This document shows positions 1 through 9,212 of a DNA stretch of 64,000 bases, in pieces. The notes under the pieces were generated by a model. That model did no database searches. It had not been told where the DNA came from and saw only the letters and a list, made by a program, of their open reading frames with translations. The stretch lies in the NCBI GenBank assembly GCA_963837325.1, contig CAWIMV010000001.1, positions 1,178,001-1,242,000 of the forward strand, read 5' to 3'. The position numbers were made by a program, and so were the translations under genes. The number at the start of each line of letters is the position of its first letter. Position 1 is the first letter of the stretch. This DNA is from CAVQKZ01 sp963837325 (GTDB lineage: Bacteria > Actinomycetota > Actinomycetes > Mycobacteriales > Jatrophihabitantaceae).

Positions 1-1
1 A

Positions 2-250
2 CTCACGGACGGCATTGCCCGGTGCGGCGACTGGGCCGCTCGAACCGACCCCGACGGCTCGTTTGTCCTCGCGGCGGTTGCCGGACCGGGAACGGCGAGC
101 TCAGCGGACGGCCTGGATCCGCTGCGCGTCCTCTGCCGGCTGGCCTGGAGCCTTCCCGACGTTACGTCCGGGCCGGGGCGCACGGTGCGGGTGCGCGGGG
201 ATGACGGCAAAGCCGAAAGCGCGTTGCGTGCGCTCGGTCTGGCGGGCTGA
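2..250 (+). CDS. C-terminal fragment, probably HAD-IIA phosphatase (Rv1692-like)
   Basis: An open frame enters from the left edge and ends at TGA 248-250, leaving 82 residues without a start. It contains a GDWAARTD segment and a later LRVLCRLAWSL stretch. Glycerol-3-phosphate phosphatases of the Rv1692 type carry a GNAT-like C-terminal domain after the HAD core, and the gene just before the SCP2/tlyA block is usually this phosphatase. The assignment therefore rests mainly on gene order; no HAD catalytic motif lies inside the window. The neighbouring SCP2 gene converges on it with a gap of 2 nt, so no separate terminator fits between them. Confidence 0.45.
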   Translation, partial: LTDGIARCGDWAARTDPDGSFVLAAVAGPGTASSADGLDPLRVLCRLAWSLPDVTSGPGRTVRVRGDDGKAESALRALGLAG

Positions 251-252
251 GT

Positions 253-591
253 TCAGAAGACCGAACGCAGCTTGATCAAATCGAAGACGTTCGCGTCGAT
301 CTTGACCCGGCCAGTAGCCCAGGCCGAGCCCATCGCCAGCTCGCCGTTCACCAACTTGAGCAGGTCGTCGCTGGTCATCGTCATCCGCACCTGCCCGTCG
401 GCCTTGTCGACCTTGCGAATGTCGAGCAACTGGCCGTCGCGCAGCTGGCCGGCGAACGTCACGTTCAGGTCGCGCAGCGTGCAGGTCAGGGACCGGTCCA
501 GCGAAGCCTTCTGGCGGGCGGAGGCGTCGGCGTCGGCCAGTCTGGCCGCCAAGCCATGGAACGCGCGTTCGCAATCCTCCACACTCGCCAT
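253..591 (-). CDS. SCP2 sterol-binding-domain protein
   Basis: A 112-residue protein that is essentially one SCP2 (sterol carrier protein 2) fold. The C-terminal half, with DDLLKLVNGELAMGSAW followed by TGRVKIDANVFDLIKL, is the hallmark of the family, which binds lipids or acyl-CoA in a hydrophobic tunnel in the cytoplasm. The start is ATG 591, preceded by GGAGG with about 6 nt spacing; a longer upstream reading has low-complexity residues and is not supported. Small SCP2 proteins are commonly found beside tlyA in actinobacteria. The ligand cannot be told from sequence. It is transcribed against the tlyA operon. Confidence 0.8.
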   Translation of the reverse strand: MASVEDCERAFHGLAARLADADASARQKASLDRSLTCTLRDLNVTFAGQLRDGQLLDIRKVDKADGQVRMTMTSDDLLKLVNGELAMGSAWATGRVKIDANVFDLIKLRSVF

Positions 592-745
592 CCGTATCCT
601 CCGCGCCGGTCTCCGGCGTTCAGCGGACGCGTGGGCGACCCGCAGCACGATCCCGCGGCTCGCGGGCCGATGCGACGTTACCTCAGCGGGTTGCGCGGTA
701 CCGTCAGCCCGGAAGCCAGCATTCGCCCTCGGAGGGGAGCAGCAG

Positions 746-973
746 GTGTCATCCAGCGAGATCGCTCCGTCCGCCGAACCCACGACCGGCGGCGTCCCGG
801 GAAGTACCGATCCATCGCGCGAACAGGCGTCTGAGCCGGTGACCGCCCGTATTGCAAAGCAATTAGCCACGCTCGACCAGTTGCCGGAGCTGTCGCTGGC
901 CGAACACCCCCAGCTGTATCAGCACCTGCACGCCGAACTGCAGGACGCGCTCGCCGACATCGACGGCCCCTGA
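746..973 (+). CDS. Small conserved actinobacterial protein upstream of tlyA
   Basis: A 75-residue acidic protein starting at GTG 746, with a purine-rich GGAGGGGAG ribosome site at 731-739. The N-terminal third is Ser/Pro/Glu-rich and probably disordered. The C-terminal part, with LAEHPQLYQHLHAELQDALADID, looks like a helical hairpin and resembles the short protein encoded in front of tlyA in many actinobacteria (position of Rv1693). No function is known to me. It lies 39 nt before tlyA and is probably co-transcribed with tlyA, nadK and perhaps recN. Confidence 0.6.
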   Translation: MSSSEIAPSAEPTTGGVPGSTDPSREQASEPVTARIAKQLATLDQLPELSLAEHPQLYQHLHAELQDALADIDGP

Positions 974-1012
974 TCGCCGCACCGCGTTCGGCCCACCGGA
1001 GGAACGCCCGCC

Positions 1013-1825
1013 ATGCCGCGACGCGTGCAGCGCCTTGACGTCGAACTGGTGCGTCGCGGTCTGGCCCGGTCACGCGAACACGCGGTGGGGCTGATCTCGG
1101 CCGGCCGGGTCGAGGTGCGCGGAGTGGTCGCGGTCAAACCGGCCACCGGCGTCGGCGCCGATACGCCGGTGCGAGTCAGCCCCGACGACGACGATCCCGG
1201 TTACGCCTCTCGCGGCGGCCACAAGCTGGCCGGCGCGCTCGCAGCGTTCCCCGACATCAGTGTTAGCGGCCGGCGCTGTCTGGACGCCGGCGCGTCTACC
1301 GGCGGATTCACCGACGTGCTGTTGCGCGCCGGCGCGGCCGAGGTGTTCGCCGTCGACGTCGGCTATGGGCAGCTGGCGTGGAAACTGCGCAGCGACGTCC
1401 GGGTCCACGTTTTCGACCGCACCAACGTTCGTAGCCTGACGCCCGACGAGCTCGGCGGCCCCGTCGCGTGCACGGTTGCCGACCTGTCGTTCATCTCGCT
1501 GCGCCTGGTACTGCCGGCGCTCGCGGCCTGCACGGCGCCGGACGGCGACCTGGTGCCCATGGTCAAGCCCCAATTCGAGGTCGGACGCGAACGGCTCGGC
1601 AGCGGCGGCGTCGTCCGCGATCCCCAGCTGAGGGCCGACGCCGTTATCGCCGTGACCCGCACGGCCGCCCAGCTCGGCTGGCACCCGTCGGGGGTAGTAG
1701 CCAGCCCGTTGCCCGGGCCGTCCGGGAACGTGGAATTCTTCCTGTGGCTGCGCCACACCGGCACCGCCGTGATCGACGAGTCCCAGATCACCGAGATCGT
1801 CACCTCGACAGAGGAGCCCCAGTGA
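1013..1825 (+). CDS. tlyA: TlyA rRNA 2'-O-methyltransferase
   Basis: A 270-residue, normal-length TlyA. Residues about 4-66 form an S4 RNA-binding domain; the rest is an FtsJ-like Rossmann methyltransferase. The SAM site LDAGASTGGFTD lies at 90-101. The catalytic K-D-K triad is visible as Lys71 (SRGGHKL), Asp157 (VADLSF) and Lys185 (MVKPQFE). In mycobacteria TlyA methylates ribose positions of 16S and 23S rRNA, and its loss gives capreomycin resistance; the older name hemolysin A is misleading. ATG 1013 follows a GGAGGAA site. The stop overlaps the nadK start by 4 nt (GTGA), implying translational coupling. Confidence 0.95.
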   Translation: MPRRVQRLDVELVRRGLARSREHAVGLISAGRVEVRGVVAVKPATGVGADTPVRVSPDDDDPGYASRGGHKLAGALAAFPDISVSGRRCLDAGASTGGFTDVLLRAGAAEVFAVDVGYGQLAWKLRSDVRVHVFDRTNVRSLTPDELGGPVACTVADLSFISLRLVLPALAACTAPDGDLVPMVKPQFEVGRERLGSGGVVRDPQLRADAVIAVTRTAAQLGWHPSGVVASPLPGPSGNVEFFLWLRHTGTAVIDESQITEIVTSTEEPQ

Positions 1826-2730
1826 GGTCCGTTCTGCTCGTCGCCCACACGTCGCGATCGCAGATCATGGCCCTCGCGATGCAGGCCAGTGCACAGCTGC
1901 GCGCTGCCGGGTTCGAGGTCCGGATGCTCGACACCGAGGCTGAGGCCTGCGGAGACGCCGACGTCACGGTTGTCGACCAGGCCCGCGCCGCGCACGACGC
2001 CGAGCTGGTCCTCGTCCTCGGCGGCGACGGCACGTTCCTGCGAGCGGCCGAACTGGCCCGCCCGGCCGGAGTGCCCATGCTGGGGGTCAATCTCGGGCAC
2101 GTCGGCTTCCTGGCCGAGGCCGAGCTCGATGCTCTGGACAGCGCGATCGCCTCGATCGGCGAGCACGACTATGCCGTGGAGGAACGGGTCACGGTCGACG
2201 CGGAGATCTCGGTCGAAGGCGTGTCCCTGGGCACGGCCTGGGCGCTCAACGAGGTGTCACTGGAACGAACCAATCGCGAGCGCATGCTCGAAATCGCCGT
2301 CGCCGTCGACGGCCAGCCGCTGCTGCGTTTCGGCTGTGACGGTGTCCTGTGCGCCACGCCGACCGGCTCGACCGCGTATGCGTATTCGGCGGGCGGACCC
2401 ATCGTGTGGCCGAACGTCGATGCGCTGCTCGTCGTGCCCAACGCCGCCCACGCGCTGTTCGCCCGCCCGATCGTGGTGGCCCCGAACTCGACGGTCGACG
2501 TCGACCTGCTCAGCCGCGGGCACCAGGCAATCCTGGTCGCTGACGGGCGGCGGTCGGTGCCGGTACCACCAGGCGCCCGCGTGCGAGTACGGCGCGGCGA
2601 GCTTCCGGTGCGCATCGCCCGGCTGGCCCAGTGGAGTTTCAGCGAACGTCTCGTCACCAAGTTCCAACTGCCCGTGCGCAGCCTGCGCGAAGCGGCCGGC
2701 CCGGCGCCTGACGACGAGCTCTCCGAATAA
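1822..2730 (+). CDS. nadK: NAD kinase
   Basis: A 302-residue ATP/polyphosphate-dependent NAD kinase that makes NADP+ from NAD+. The diagnostic GGDGT motif is at residues 67-71, followed by GVNLGHVGFLAE (about 88-99), the NE motif (143-144) and TPTGSTAYAYSAGGP (179-193), which binds NAD. GTG 1822 is chosen because it sits in a GTGA overlap with the tlyA stop, has GAGGAG 6 nt upstream, and gives a protein of normal family length. The frame is open further upstream inside tlyA, but that extension has no homology character. Order tlyA-nadK-recN is widespread in actinobacteria. Confidence 0.95.
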   Translation: MRSVLLVAHTSRSQIMALAMQASAQLRAAGFEVRMLDTEAEACGDADVTVVDQARAAHDAELVLVLGGDGTFLRAAELARPAGVPMLGVNLGHVGFLAEAELDALDSAIASIGEHDYAVEERVTVDAEISVEGVSLGTAWALNEVSLERTNRERMLEIAVAVDGQPLLRFGCDGVLCATPTGSTAYAYSAGGPIVWPNVDALLVVPNAAHALFARPIVVAPNSTVDVDLLSRGHQAILVADGRRSVPVPPGARVRVRRGELPVRIARLAQWSFSERLVTKFQLPVRSLREAAGPAPDDELSE

Positions 2731-2776
2731 CGCGCGGTGCCACCGAGGCGGCGTGAGGATCGGGCGCCGTCGGCGC

Positions 2777-2782
2777 TAGCCT
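2777..2782 (+). promoter_or_regulatory. -10 element of leaderless recN transcript
   Basis: TAGCCT fits the actinobacterial TANNNT -10 consensus and ends 7 nt before GTG 2790. No Shine-Dalgarno sequence precedes that GTG, so a leaderless mRNA is the simplest reading. Confidence 0.55.
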
Positions 2783-2789
2783 GCGTGAC

Positions 2790-4586
2790 GTGCTGGAGGA
2801 ACTGCGCATCCGCGGCTTGGGCGTCATCGACGACGCCGTGCTGCCGCTAGGCCCGGGCCTGACCGTGGTCACTGGTGAGACCGGCGCCGGCAAGACGATG
2901 GTCGTCACCGGACTGCTGCTGCTCTTCGGCGGACGGGCCGACGCCGCCCGGGTCCGCTCGGGAGTAGAGCGGGCCACGATCGACGGCCGCGTCGAACTCG
3001 ACGCCGGGTCTGATGCGGCCCAGCGCGCGCGGGACGCCGGCGGCGAACTCGATGACGGTGTCGGGCTGGTGCTGCGGCGTGAGGTCAGCGCGGCCGGCCG
3101 CTCGCGGGCCTACGTCGGTGGCGCGTCGGTGCCCGTCGCGGTGCTCGGCGAGCTGGCCGAGCGACTCCTGGTCGTGCACGGGCAGTCCGACCAGCTCCGC
3201 CTGATCCGCCCGGGCCGGCAGCGCCTGGCCCTGGACCGCTTCGCCGCTGTGGACGTGCGCGACTACGCGGCGGCCTACGAGCGTTGGCGCGCGGCGTCGG
3301 TGGCGCTGACCGACCGCACCACCCGCGCCAGTGAACTGCGGCGTGAAGCGGACCTGCTGACCCACGGGATCGCCGAAATCGAGGCCGCGGCGCCGGAGCC
3401 GGACGAAGACATCGAGCTGACGGCTTTGGCAACCCGCCTGTCGCACGCCGACGCGTTGCGCTTGGCCGCCCGTACTGCACATGACGCCCTGCTGGGTGAT
3501 CCCGACGACCCTGCCTCCGACGCAGTCGATGTCGGGACGCTGCTCGGCGCGGCCCGCCAAGCACTCGAGAGCCAGGCCGGGGCCGACCCGCAACTGGACG
3601 CCCTGACGACGCGGGTGGCCGAGCTGTCCGCGCTGGCCGCCGAAACCGGGGCCGACCTGCGGCACTACGGCGAATCGCTCGACGCAGATCCGGAGCGGCT
3701 GGCCCAGATCGAGGCCCGGCGGGCCGTGCTCGCCGGTCTGGTGCGCAGGTACGGCGACCCGCCGAGCACCGGTATCGCCGCGGTACTGGACTGGGCCGAG
3801 CGGGCGCGCGGCCGGCTCGCCGAACTCGACGTCTCCGATGAGGCGCTCGCCGCGTTGCAAGCGACCCGCGATGAGGCCGAGGCTGAAGCGGTCGAGTACG
3901 CGCGCGCGCTCACCAAGCAACGCAGCGCTGCGGCGGCGCGGCTGGCCGAATCGGTGACGACCGAGTTGGCCGGCCTGGCAATGCCGACTGCCCAGCTCGC
4001 GGTCGAGGTCCGGCCCCGGCCACCGACCGCTGGAGCGCCGACACTGAAGATCGACGGCAGCGAGGTCGGTGCCGGGCCGGACGGTACCGATGAGGTCGAG
4101 TTCGTGCTGCGCCCGCACGCAGAGGCGCCGGCCCTGCCCATCGGCCGGGGGGCGTCGGGCGGCGAGCTGTCTCGGGTCATGCTCGCGCTGGAGGTCTGCC
4201 TGGCCGGTACCGATCCGGTACCGACGATGGTGTTCGACGAGGTAGATGCCGGTGTCGGCGGCCGAGCCGCGATCGAGGTCGGTCGCAGGCTGGCCCGGCT
4301 GGCGCACGACCACCAGGTGATCGTGGTGACCCATCTGCCGCAGGTCGCCGCCTACGCCGACCGGCAGATCGTCGTCGACAAGCCGCTGTCGGCGCAGCAG
4401 CAGCACGTCATCGCCAGCGATGTCCGGATCGTGACCGGCGACGACCGCGTTGCCGAACTGGCCCGCATGCTCGCCGGCAGCGAGTCCAGCACGGCGCGCG
4501 AGCACGCGACTGAGTTGCTGGAAACGGCGGCATCCGAGCGCGCCGGCACCAGCAGACCACGGGCGGCCCCGAAAGGCCGATCCTGA
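2790..4586 (+). CDS. recN: DNA repair protein RecN
   Basis: A 598-residue SMC-like ATPase of double-strand-break repair. Walker A GETGAGKT is at residues 29-36, the ABC signature SGGELSRVMLALE near 454-467 and Walker B MVFDEVDAGVGG near 479-490, with a long Ala/Glu/Arg-rich coiled coil between the two ATPase halves. The start is GTG 2790, supported by the leaderless -10 box at 2777-2782 and by the expected N-terminus LRIRGLGVIDDAVL. It has its own promoter although it follows nadK by only 59 nt. No LexA-type palindrome is seen at this promoter. Confidence 0.95.
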   Translation: MLEELRIRGLGVIDDAVLPLGPGLTVVTGETGAGKTMVVTGLLLLFGGRADAARVRSGVERATIDGRVELDAGSDAAQRARDAGGELDDGVGLVLRREVSAAGRSRAYVGGASVPVAVLGELAERLLVVHGQSDQLRLIRPGRQRLALDRFAAVDVRDYAAAYERWRAASVALTDRTTRASELRREADLLTHGIAEIEAAAPEPDEDIELTALATRLSHADALRLAARTAHDALLGDPDDPASDAVDVGTLLGAARQALESQAGADPQLDALTTRVAELSALAAETGADLRHYGESLDADPERLAQIEARRAVLAGLVRRYGDPPSTGIAAVLDWAERARGRLAELDVSDEALAALQATRDEAEAEAVEYARALTKQRSAAAARLAESVTTELAGLAMPTAQLAVEVRPRPPTAGAPTLKIDGSEVGAGPDGTDEVEFVLRPHAEAPALPIGRGASGGELSRVMLALEVCLAGTDPVPTMVFDEVDAGVGGRAAIEVGRRLARLAHDHQVIVVTHLPQVAAYADRQIVVDKPLSAQQQHVIASDVRIVTGDDRVAELARMLAGSESSTAREHATELLETAASERAGTSRPRAAPKGRS

Positions 4587-4636
4587 CGCGTGGCGAACGG
4601 CTCCCGGCGGAGCTTCGGATGGCACGATAGGCAGTC

Positions 4637-5815
4637 ATGAAGCTTGCAACCCTGCGCCGCCGCGCCGACCCCCTTCCCGGCGTCAGCGGGGTCGCGCGTC
4701 TGGATCGCCGCACCAACCGGCTGGTCGGGCGCCTGAACCCCGGCGACGTCGCCATCATCGACCACGTCGACCTCGATCGGGTCGCGGCGCAGGCACTCGT
4801 CGCGGCCAAGGTCTCGGCGGTCATCAACGCCCAGCCGAGCGTCTCGGGCCGGTTCCCGAACCTGGGCCCGGACCTCATCGTGGGCAGCGGAATCCCGTTG
4901 CTCGACAACGTCGGCGGGGAGATCTTCGCCGCCGTCAAGGAGGGCACCAAGGTCCGTCTCCAAGGCGACACCGTCTACGTCGGCGACCTCGAAGTTGCCA
5001 CCGGCACACCACAGGACGTCGACTCGGTTGCCGCGCTGATGGCCGAGGCCAAGTCCGGCCTGTCGGCGCAGCTCGAGGCCTTTGCCGTCAACACGTCGGA
5101 ATACATGAGCCGCGAACGCGAGCTCCTGCTCGACGGAGTCGGCGTGCCGCAGGTGCGCACGAAATTCGCCGGACGGCACGTCCTGGTTGTCGTGCGCGGC
5201 TATGACCACCAGTCCGACCTGAAATCCCTGAAGCACTACATCCGCGAGTTCAAGCCCGTCCTCGTCGGCGTCGACGGGGGAGCCGACGCGTTGATCGAGG
5301 CCGGGCACACCCCGCATCTGATCGTCGGTGACATGGATGCGGTGTCCGACGCCGCGCTGGCCACCGGAGCTGAGGTGGTCGTGCACGCCTACCCCGACGG
5401 CCGGGCGCCGGGTCTGGCGCGGGTGCAGGATCTCGGCATCGACGCGGTCACGTTCCCGACCTCGGGCACGAGCGAGGACGCCGCGATGCTGCTCGCCGAC
5501 GAGAACGACGCGGCTTTGATCGTCGCGGTCGGTACCCACGCGACGTTGACCGAATTCCTCGACCAGGGCCGGTTGGGGATGGCCTCCACCTTCCTGACCC
5601 GGCTGCGGGTCGGGGGCAAGCTCGTCGACGCCAAGGGTGTCACCAGGCTGTATCGCAATCGGATCTCGGCGGCGGCCCTGTTGCTCCTGGTGCTGGCCGC
5701 GCTCGTGGCCATCGTTGCCGCGCTCGCCGTTTCCGAGGCCGGGCGCAGCTACCTCCATCACTTCGACGACGGCTGGAACAACGTCATCAGCTGGGTACAG
5801 GACCTGTTCTCGTGA
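4637..5815 (+). CDS. steA: SteA-like cytokinetic protein (Rv1697 family)
   Basis: A 392-residue protein with a thiamin-pyrophosphokinase-like catalytic fold in the middle (GVDGGADALIEAGHTPH about 211-227, then VGDMDAVSD) and one C-terminal membrane helix (about 345-366) followed by a short aromatic tail. In Corynebacterium the homologous pair SteA/SteB localises to the division septum and works with a RipA peptidoglycan hydrolase; thiamine synthesis is not its role despite database names. A GATAGG sequence 4-9 nt before ATG 4637 may be a -10 element. It overlaps steB by 4 nt, fitting a complex of the two products. Confidence 0.85.
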   Translation: MKLATLRRRADPLPGVSGVARLDRRTNRLVGRLNPGDVAIIDHVDLDRVAAQALVAAKVSAVINAQPSVSGRFPNLGPDLIVGSGIPLLDNVGGEIFAAVKEGTKVRLQGDTVYVGDLEVATGTPQDVDSVAALMAEAKSGLSAQLEAFAVNTSEYMSRERELLLDGVGVPQVRTKFAGRHVLVVVRGYDHQSDLKSLKHYIREFKPVLVGVDGGADALIEAGHTPHLIVGDMDAVSDAALATGAEVVVHAYPDGRAPGLARVQDLGIDAVTFPTSGTSEDAAMLLADENDAALIVAVGTHATLTEFLDQGRLGMASTFLTRLRVGGKLVDAKGVTRLYRNRISAAALLLLVLAALVAIVAALAVSEAGRSYLHHFDDGWNNVISWVQDLFS

Positions 5816-6720
5816 TTTCTTTCCGCTACCACCTCGTCTCGATCGTCGCGGTCTTCCTCGCGCTTGCGCTGGGCATCGTCGTCGGGACGACGGCGCTCAA
5901 CGGACCGATCACCACCGACCTGCGCAAGCAGGTGAACACCCTGAAGGACGACCGCAGCACCCTCGCCAATCAGGTCAAGTCGCTGCAGTTGCAGGTCGGC
6001 GACGCGGGCGAATTCGCGTCGTCCTTCGGTTCCCAGTTGGTGCGCGGCACCCTCACCAGACAGAACGTCCTGCTCGTATCCCTGCCCGGGGCTCGCAGCA
6101 GCATCGAGGACGGCATCACCAAGCAGGTCCAGGCGGCCGGCGGCAAGGTCAGCCACGTCGGGCTGACCGACGCCTACGTCGACCCACGCCGCTCGAGTGA
6201 CATCACCGCGCTGGTCACGAGTACCCATCCGATCGGACTGACGCTGCCTGAGGTGAGCGACGCCGGCCAACTCGGCGGGGCGCTGCTGGCCTTCGTGCTG
6301 CTCGGGCACGGCGTGCCCACCGACCTGAGCCAGGTGCTGGGCGCGTTCTCCGAACTGCACATGGTCTCGGCGACCGGCGCGGTCACCCCGTCCCGCAACG
6401 TGGTTGTCGTCGGGACCGGGGCACTGAAGTCGGCCAACTATGCCTCCGCCGCCGAGCTGGCCCTGGTCACGGCTCTGCAGCAGGCCGGCGGCCACGTCGT
6501 CGTGGCTGGAGACAGCGGATCAGCCACCAAAGCCGGGGTCATCGCCGGTGTACGTGGCGCCGGGGCGGACAAGGCAACGGTCTCGAGCGTCGACAACGCC
6601 GACAGCGCCATCGGTCAGGTGTCCACGGTGCTCGCCCTCGCCGACGTCATCAAGTCCTCGGTGGGCCATTACGGCACCGCCAAGAGCGCTGACGCGCTGT
6701 TCCCGAGCCCCTCGAAGTAG
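5812..6720 (+). CDS. steB: SteB / MctB-like envelope protein (Rv1698 family)
   Basis: A 302-residue protein with an N-terminal membrane helix (VSIVAVFLALALGIVVGTTA, about 8-27), a coiled coil (about 38-65) and a large extracytoplasmic domain. The family is called both SteB (septal partner of SteA) and MctB (copper transport protein, Rv1698). Nothing in the sequence shows metal ligands, and adjacency to steA argues for the cell-division role. GTG 5812 lies in a GTGA overlap with the steA stop. The C-terminus ends in a DALFPSPSK tail. Confidence 0.85.
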   Translation: MISFRYHLVSIVAVFLALALGIVVGTTALNGPITTDLRKQVNTLKDDRSTLANQVKSLQLQVGDAGEFASSFGSQLVRGTLTRQNVLLVSLPGARSSIEDGITKQVQAAGGKVSHVGLTDAYVDPRRSSDITALVTSTHPIGLTLPEVSDAGQLGGALLAFVLLGHGVPTDLSQVLGAFSELHMVSATGAVTPSRNVVVVGTGALKSANYASAAELALVTALQQAGGHVVVAGDSGSATKAGVIAGVRGAGADKATVSSVDNADSAIGQVSTVLALADVIKSSVGHYGTAKSADALFPSPSK

Positions 6721-6794
6721 CCGGTCAGCGCCACGTCGGCGCTGATTTCCGGGCGCGTCGTGCTGCTCGTGCGGCCTGGACGCCGGGACCGTGT

Positions 6795-6800
6795 TAGCGT
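6795..6800 (+). promoter_or_regulatory. -10 element upstream of pyrG
   Basis: TAGCGT ends 8 nt before GTG 6809 and 17 nt before ATG 6818. There is no clear Shine-Dalgarno site, so a leaderless start at GTG 6809 is likely. Confidence 0.45.
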
Positions 6801-6808
6801 GGACTTCC

Positions 6809-8587
6809 GTGGATCGGATGGCGCAACCCACCAAGCATCTATTCGTCACCGGCGGTGTCGCCTCCTCCCTTGGCAAGGGATTGACGGCCTCCAGTCTCGG
6901 CTCTCTGCTCAAGGCTCGCGGCTTACGCGTGACCATGCAGAAGCTCGACCCTTACCTCAACGTCGACCCCGGAACGATGAACCCGTTTCAGCACGGTGAG
7001 GTCTTCGTGACCGACGACGGTGCTGAGACCGATCTCGACGTCGGGCACTATGAACGCTTTCTCGACACCGACCTGGTCGGCTCGGCCAACGTGACCACCG
7101 GCCAGGTGTATTCGACGGTGATTGCGAAGGAGCGGCGCGGGGAGTACCTGGGCGACACCGTGCAGGTGATCCCGCACATCACCAACGAGATCAAGGCCCG
7201 GATCCGGGCGATGGCCGCGCCCGGGCCGGACGGCCTGGCGCCGCACATAGTGATCACCGAGATCGGCGGGACCGTCGGTGACATCGAGTCATTGCCCTTT
7301 CTCGAGGCGGCCCGGCAGGTGCGTCACGACATCGGCCGGGAAAACTGCTTCGTCCTCCACGTGTCCTTGGTGCCCTACCTGGCCCCATCAGGCGAATTGA
7401 AGACCAAGCCGACGCAGCACTCGGTGGCGGCGCTGCGGAGCATCGGCATCACGCCGGACGCCGTCGTGTGTCGCTCTGATCGCGAGATCCCGGAAAGCGT
7501 CAAGCGCAAAATCTCACTGATGTGCGATGTGGATGCCGAAGGCGTCGTCTCGGCCACCGACGCCTCGAGCATCTACGAGATACCGAAGGTGCTGCACTCC
7601 GAGGGCCTCGACGCCTACGTCGTTCGGCGCCTCGGCCTGCATTTCCGCGACGTCGACTGGACCGTCTGGGGTGATCTGCTCGACCGGGTCCACCATCCGC
7701 GCGCCGAGGTCACGGTCGCGCTCGTCGGCAAGTACATCGACCTGCCCGATGCATATCTGTCGGTGTCCGAGGCGCTGCGAGCCGGTGCGTTCGCCCACCG
7801 CGCCAAAGTCACGATCAAGTGGGTGGCTTCGGACAGTTGTGACACTCCGGCCGGGGCACTGGCCGCGCTCGCCGGCGTTGACGGCGTCGTCATACCCGGC
7901 GGATTCGGGGTCCGGGGGATCGAAGGCAAGATCGGCGCGGTGCGGCATGCGCGGGAGCGCGGCATTCCCACGCTCGGACTGTGCCTCGGACTGCAGTGCA
8001 TGGTGATCGAGACCGCACGCCATCTCGCCGGGATTGCGACGGCCAACTCGGCCGAGTTCGACGAGGAAACCCCCGACCCGGTGATCGCGACGATGGCCGA
8101 CCAGGTCGACATCGTGGCCGGCAACGCCGATCTGGGCGGCACCATGCGACTGGGCGCGTACCCGGCGACGCTGCTCCCCGGCTCGCTCGCCGCCGAGGTC
8201 TACGGGGCGACCACTGTCTCGGAGCGGCACCGGCATCGCTACGAGGTGAACAACGCCTACCGCGAGCCCCTCGAAGCGGCCGGCCTGGTCATCTCTGGGA
8301 CGTCCCCAGACGGCCGCCTCGTCGAGTTCATCGAACTGCCGCGCGACGTGCATCCGTATTTCGTCGCCACCCAGGCCCATCCGGAACTGAAGTCCCGTCC
8401 GACCCGGGCTCATCCACTGTTCCGAGGGTTCCTGGCCGCGGCGCTGGAGTACAACGCCGCGGAGCGACTGCCGGTCGATATTCCCGAGGATCCCGGCGAG
8501 ATCGAGCCGATCGACTCGGCCAACGTCGGGGCGCCGCTCCCGTCGCGCAACGGTGGGGCTGTGGGCGTCCCGACGGCGGCCCGGTGA
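6809..8587 (+). CDS. pyrG: CTP synthase
   Basis: A 592-residue CTP synthase, converting UTP, glutamine and ATP to CTP. The N-terminal synthase domain opens with KHLFVTGGVASSLGKGL (P-loop type) and contains DPYLNVDPGTMNPFQHGEV. The C-terminal class I glutamine amidotransferase domain has the nucleophile Cys in GLCLGLQCM and the His/Glu pair in AHPELKSRP. I start at GTG 6809 because of the -10 box at 6795-6800; ATG 6818 is an equal alternative that removes three residues. An acidic and glycine-rich tail of about 35 residues follows the catalytic core. The stop overlaps the NUDIX gene by 4 nt. Confidence 0.95.
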   Translation: MDRMAQPTKHLFVTGGVASSLGKGLTASSLGSLLKARGLRVTMQKLDPYLNVDPGTMNPFQHGEVFVTDDGAETDLDVGHYERFLDTDLVGSANVTTGQVYSTVIAKERRGEYLGDTVQVIPHITNEIKARIRAMAAPGPDGLAPHIVITEIGGTVGDIESLPFLEAARQVRHDIGRENCFVLHVSLVPYLAPSGELKTKPTQHSVAALRSIGITPDAVVCRSDREIPESVKRKISLMCDVDAEGVVSATDASSIYEIPKVLHSEGLDAYVVRRLGLHFRDVDWTVWGDLLDRVHHPRAEVTVALVGKYIDLPDAYLSVSEALRAGAFAHRAKVTIKWVASDSCDTPAGALAALAGVDGVVIPGGFGVRGIEGKIGAVRHARERGIPTLGLCLGLQCMVIETARHLAGIATANSAEFDEETPDPVIATMADQVDIVAGNADLGGTMRLGAYPATLLPGSLAAEVYGATTVSERHRHRYEVNNAYREPLEAAGLVISGTSPDGRLVEFIELPRDVHPYFVATQAHPELKSRPTRAHPLFRGFLAAALEYNAAERLPVDIPEDPGEIEPIDSANVGAPLPSRNGGAVGVPTAAR

Positions 8588-9210
8588 GCGCCGAGCCCGA
8601 CGCGGCGGAGAGTTACGCCCTCCTCGGCACCGAGTCGATCTTCACCGGCCGGGTGATCTCGCTGCACCGCGACAGGGTGCGGATGAGCGACGGAACGGTG
8701 GTCGAGCGTGAGGTCGTCGATCATCCGGGCGCGGTCGGCGTGGTTGCACTCGACGACGACGGTGCCATCCTGCTGGTCAACCAGTACCGCCACCCCGTGC
8801 GAGCGCGGCTGGACGAGCTTCCGGCCGGCCTGCTCGATGTGGCGGGCGAACCCGCCTTGGCCGCTGCGCAGCGCGAGCTGGCCGAGGAAGCCGCGGTGAC
8901 CGCGACCGAGTGGAGCGTGTTGCTCGACCTGCACACCTCGCCGGGCATGTCGAACGAGGCCATCCGGCTGTTTCTGGCCCGCGGATTGGCGCCGGTGTCC
9001 GACGCCGATCGTTTCACCCCTGAGCACGAAGAGATCACCATGACCGTGCACCGGGTCCCGCTCGCTGTGGCGGTACAGCGCGTCTACGCCGGTGACGTGA
9101 CGAACGCCGCCGCCGTGGCCGGAATCCTCGCCGCAGCCCACGGCGCGGAGACCGGCTGGGCCGGCCTGCGGCCGGCTCATTCTCCCTGGCCGGCGCGGCC
9201 GGACCACTGA
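8584..9210 (+). CDS. NUDIX hydrolase, ADP-ribose pyrophosphatase type (Rv1700-like)
   Basis: A 208-residue NUDIX enzyme predicted to split ADP-ribose into AMP and ribose 5-phosphate. The NUDIX box runs from LPAGLLDVAGE to RELAEEAAV; the catalytic REL-x-EE core is intact, but the usual Gly after EE-x is Ala. Strand VLLDLHTSPGMSNE and the acidic TPEHEEITM segment match ADP-ribose-type members. GTG 8584 overlaps the pyrG stop (GTGA), and the following xerD starts 3 nt after the stop, so pyrG, this gene and xerD form one tight operon, as in mycobacteria. Confidence 0.85.
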   Translation: MSAEPDAAESYALLGTESIFTGRVISLHRDRVRMSDGTVVEREVVDHPGAVGVVALDDDGAILLVNQYRHPVRARLDELPAGLLDVAGEPALAAAQRELAEEAAVTATEWSVLLDLHTSPGMSNEAIRLFLARGLAPVSDADRFTPEHEEITMTVHRVPLAVAVQRVYAGDVTNAAAVAGILAAAHGAETGWAGLRPAHSPWPARPDH

Positions 9211-9212
9211 CG

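Noticed and set aside
2847..4625. 592-codon open frame antisense to recN
   Set aside because: Arg/Gln/His-rich composition without motifs; a codon-bias shadow of the real gene in high-GC DNA.
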